Below are positions 16,599-18,264 of a stretch of 18,264 nucleotides of DNA, piece by piece. Every line of letters begins with the position of its first letter. Positions within the stretch are counted from its first letter, which is position 1. Source of the DNA: Granulosicoccus sp964498925 (lineage in GTDB: Bacteria; Pseudomonadota; Gammaproteobacteria; Granulosicoccales; Granulosicoccaceae); NCBI GenBank assembly GCA_964498925.1, contig CAZCKD010000059.1, positions 1 through 18,264 on the forward strand. The letters run 5' to 3'. Position numbers and translations under genes: made by a program. Under the pieces are notes generated by a model. The model ran no database searches. It had not been told where the DNA came from and saw only the letters and a list, made by a program, of their open reading frames with translations.

Positions 16599-17669
16599 GT
16601 GAAACGTTATGCAGCTAGATTGGCGCTGCTAGCCTCCGTATTGCTTCTCACCGCATGCGCAGCGATTGAACAATCGGGCACAACGAGTGACGGTGTTCAA
16701 GTACATGCCGTCAACCGACCACAAGTTGCCACACGCATTACGCTGATCGACAAAACGATCATCGAAGACCTCTCCGGTGTTGTTGCGCAAATCTACGAAC
16801 CGCTTAGCACAACACTTCAAGTCAACGCGTCCAATGGTGATCCGCTTCTGCAATACTTCATTAGCGTTCTTGCCAAAGACGGGTTTGGTATACAACGCGT
16901 CAGTGCCGACCAAGGTGCAAATTTTGTTTCTTACACGCGTAACGAAACAACAGCCAACCGCAGACCACAAATCGCATTCTCTGTTGCGGTTGGAGCGGTT
17001 GAAGTGGCTCGCGAGTATAAAGTTCCCAGACGAAACGTTGTTGATCCTGTCAGCCCTTTCAAACTATCCGGAACTCGCGCATCAGTAACCATAAACGATG
17101 TCGCTTCATCGAAAAAAATCATTAGCGATCCCAGCTTGTCAAAAGCAACGTATGTCGCGCCAATGAATTTAGAAGAACAAACGCCCATCATATCCTTGAT
17201 AACGCCGGGACTCGTTGAACAGGTAGCAGCGCAGAGCACTGACGGGCCGTCATTACAAGCATTGAACTCCAGCAAAATTGAAGTCAACAATCTGTTCTAT
17301 GGTGATCATTCCTCTTTCGCATCCGTCCTAGAAAACCATGACAAAATCTATCGTCAGGTCATCGTGTTCGGCAACGACTCAATGGTATTGGGCAGCACCA
17401 ACAAATCGTTAATCGACCAGTTCGTTGACAATGAAATTCGCGAAGGCGATGTGGTGAGTCTCATCGGTTGCAGCAATGGCCCAACCTCGCTTGAAATCGG
17501 AAACGAAGGATTAGCGCTTGGACGTGCACAACGCGTTACCGAAGCACTCACATCCAGAGGCGTGCCTCGGGAAAACGTACTCGACGAAGGTTGTTGGGCA
17601 CCGGTGAGTGCACAGGACAGATTTCCCAACCGTGGCGTTGTCATGGAATTGTGGCGGAGTAACGCATGA
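16599..17669 (+). CDS. OmpA-like lipoprotein with TrbH-like N-terminal domain (paralogue B)
   Basis: 356 residues from the GTG at 16599, which gives a clean lipoprotein signal (VKRYAARLALLASVLLLTAC, lipid Cys20). An ATG at 16566 would add an acidic, atypical n-region; frames up to 16479 are less likely. Residues about 70-167 form the TrbH-like domain (TTLQVN, KDGFGIQRVSADQGANFVSY, AVGAVEVAREY, SPFKLSG). Residues about 249-356 are OmpA-like: VIVFGNDSMVLGS, GDVVSLIGCSNG, NEGLALGRAQRV, GVPRENVLDEGCWA, FPNRGVVMEL. The peptidoglycan-contacting Asp of OmpA (GYTD) is Asn here; the Arg (GRA) is kept. Two cysteines, in IGCS and EGCW, are shared with paralogue A and could form a disulfide. The stop overlaps the start of paralogue C (ATGA), indicating an operon. 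Function unknown. Confidence 0.75.
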   Translation: MKRYAARLALLASVLLLTACAAIEQSGTTSDGVQVHAVNRPQVATRITLIDKTIIEDLSGVVAQIYEPLSTTLQVNASNGDPLLQYFISVLAKDGFGIQRVSADQGANFVSYTRNETTANRRPQIAFSVAVGAVEVAREYKVPRRNVVDPVSPFKLSGTRASVTINDVASSKKIISDPSLSKATYVAPMNLEEQTPIISLITPGLVEQVAAQSTDGPSLQALNSSKIEVNNLFYGDHSSFASVLENHDKIYRQVIVFGNDSMVLGSTNKSLIDQFVDNEIREGDVVSLIGCSNGPTSLEIGNEGLALGRAQRVTEALTSRGVPRENVLDEGCWAPVSAQDRFPNRGVVMELWRSNA

Positions 17670-18264
17670 GCAAGAGGATGAATATCAAGGTGCATCTAGC
17701 CCTTGCCGTATCCTCGATGCTGTCGATTGCGTGTGCCACAAACGACCCGTCCTCGGCTGAGGTTCCCGGAGAGCTGTACGGTATAAGCTCTGATGCGCTG
17801 CTGCCACAGATCGCTTCAAATCCAGATGTCGTCGATGGCCTATCCCCTCGTGAGCGCTCTCATTTACAGCTCATCGCAACCAACCTGATCGCAACCCTGG
17901 TGCAAATCCCCGAAATGCGTCCTGCAACAGCAACGCTTCAGGTCAGCACACCGCAAACAGCCTTCGGGCATGCCTTGATCAAAGCGATGGAAAGCGCTGG
18001 ATTCGGCATGCAACTCGTCAGCGCCGACCAAGGCAAGAACTACGTGTCCTACAGCAAACGATTGTCTGAAACCGAATCCGGCTTCGTTACCGATTACCAG
18101 CTTGCTGTAGGTCGCATAGACCTTACACGCGAATACATTGTCGAGAACGACGCCGTCTTCCCTTCTTCGCTAATGAGAATCAGTGGTACTGATTACATTG
18201 CCGACATTGATCTAGCCGATAATATTTTCGCCGAACAAGGCGGTGGAAATACCGCGTTTATCAG
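17666..18264 (+). CDS. TrbH-like domain lipoprotein (paralogue C), 3' end outside the window
   Basis: An ATG at 17666 overlaps the previous stop, with GGAG eight bases before it, and the frame stays open to the window end (199 complete codons). The signal peptide is MSKRMNIKVHLALAVSSMLS then IAC, lipid Cys23. After a helical stretch (LSPRERSHLQLIATNLIATLVQI) comes the shared domain: TATLQVST, ALIKAMESAGFGMQLVSADQGKNYVSYSK, LAVGRIDLTREY, and SSLMRISGTD. The VSADQG block is nearly identical to paralogue B, showing that the genes arose by duplication. Whether it also has the C-terminal OmpA-like domain cannot be seen here. It is probably co-translated with paralogue B. Confidence 0.8.
   Translation, partial: MSKRMNIKVHLALAVSSMLSIACATNDPSSAEVPGELYGISSDALLPQIASNPDVVDGLSPRERSHLQLIATNLIATLVQIPEMRPATATLQVSTPQTAFGHALIKAMESAGFGMQLVSADQGKNYVSYSKRLSETESGFVTDYQLAVGRIDLTREYIVENDAVFPSSLMRISGTDYIADIDLADNIFAEQGGGNTAFI

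Noticed and set aside
1..18264. Mobile elements, CRISPR, tRNA or rRNA genes
   Set aside because: No transposase, integrase, regularly spaced repeat, tRNA-like cloverleaf or rRNA-like stretch was seen; the TrbH-like domains alone do not show a conjugative element.

Overview
The window looks like the chromosome of a free-living, probably marine or environmental gammaproteobacterium of medium GC content. This rests on the gene types: an AtuA/DUF4387 pair, a ~480-residue GAPDH with an N-terminal extension, a xylose isomerase/xylulokinase pathway under a ROK repressor, many Sec-exported lipoproteins, and a large surface protein with a GlyGly-CTERM-like tail. The genus cannot be fixed from sequence alone. 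No phage, transposon, CRISPR array or RNA gene is visible.

Layout. (1) 1-983, plus strand: the end of an AtuA-family (DUF1446) gene overlapping a DUF4387 gene by ATGA. (2) 1019-5683, minus strand: a ~1,217-residue secreted protein with ten short RCC1-like repeats, an Ig-like domain, an acidic linker, helical modules and a C-terminal sorting tail; upstream of it lies a Gly-rich lipoprotein gene followed by a strong hairpin. (3) 5917-7833, minus: a membrane Ser/Thr kinase with a coiled-coil/TPR-like C-terminal half, divergent from (4) 8039-9481, plus: a GAPDH-type dehydrogenase that starts at GTG. (5) 9499-14642: a xylose locus. xylA and an exported DUF4159 gene (TTG start, overlapping the end of xylA) run leftward; a ROK-family repressor gene and xylB run rightward. 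The xylA-repressor gap holds an 11-bp-arm inverted repeat that is the best operator candidate in the window. (6) 14658-18264: a TlpA-like periplasmic thioredoxin gene 8 bp behind an OmpA-like lipoprotein gene (minus), and, divergent from it, two more paralogous lipoprotein genes (plus, ATGA overlap), the last cut by the window edge.

How they work together. The xyl genes form a complete xylose to xylulose-5-phosphate module without a transporter in view. The most unusual part is the right end: three paralogues that pair a domain resembling the conjugation lipoprotein TrbH with an OmpA-like domain. In the two complete members the OmpA-like domain lacks the usual peptidoglycan-binding Asp and carries two conserved cysteines, next to a thioredoxin-fold gene. 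No function for this group is known to me; it is the best candidate here for an undescribed envelope system.
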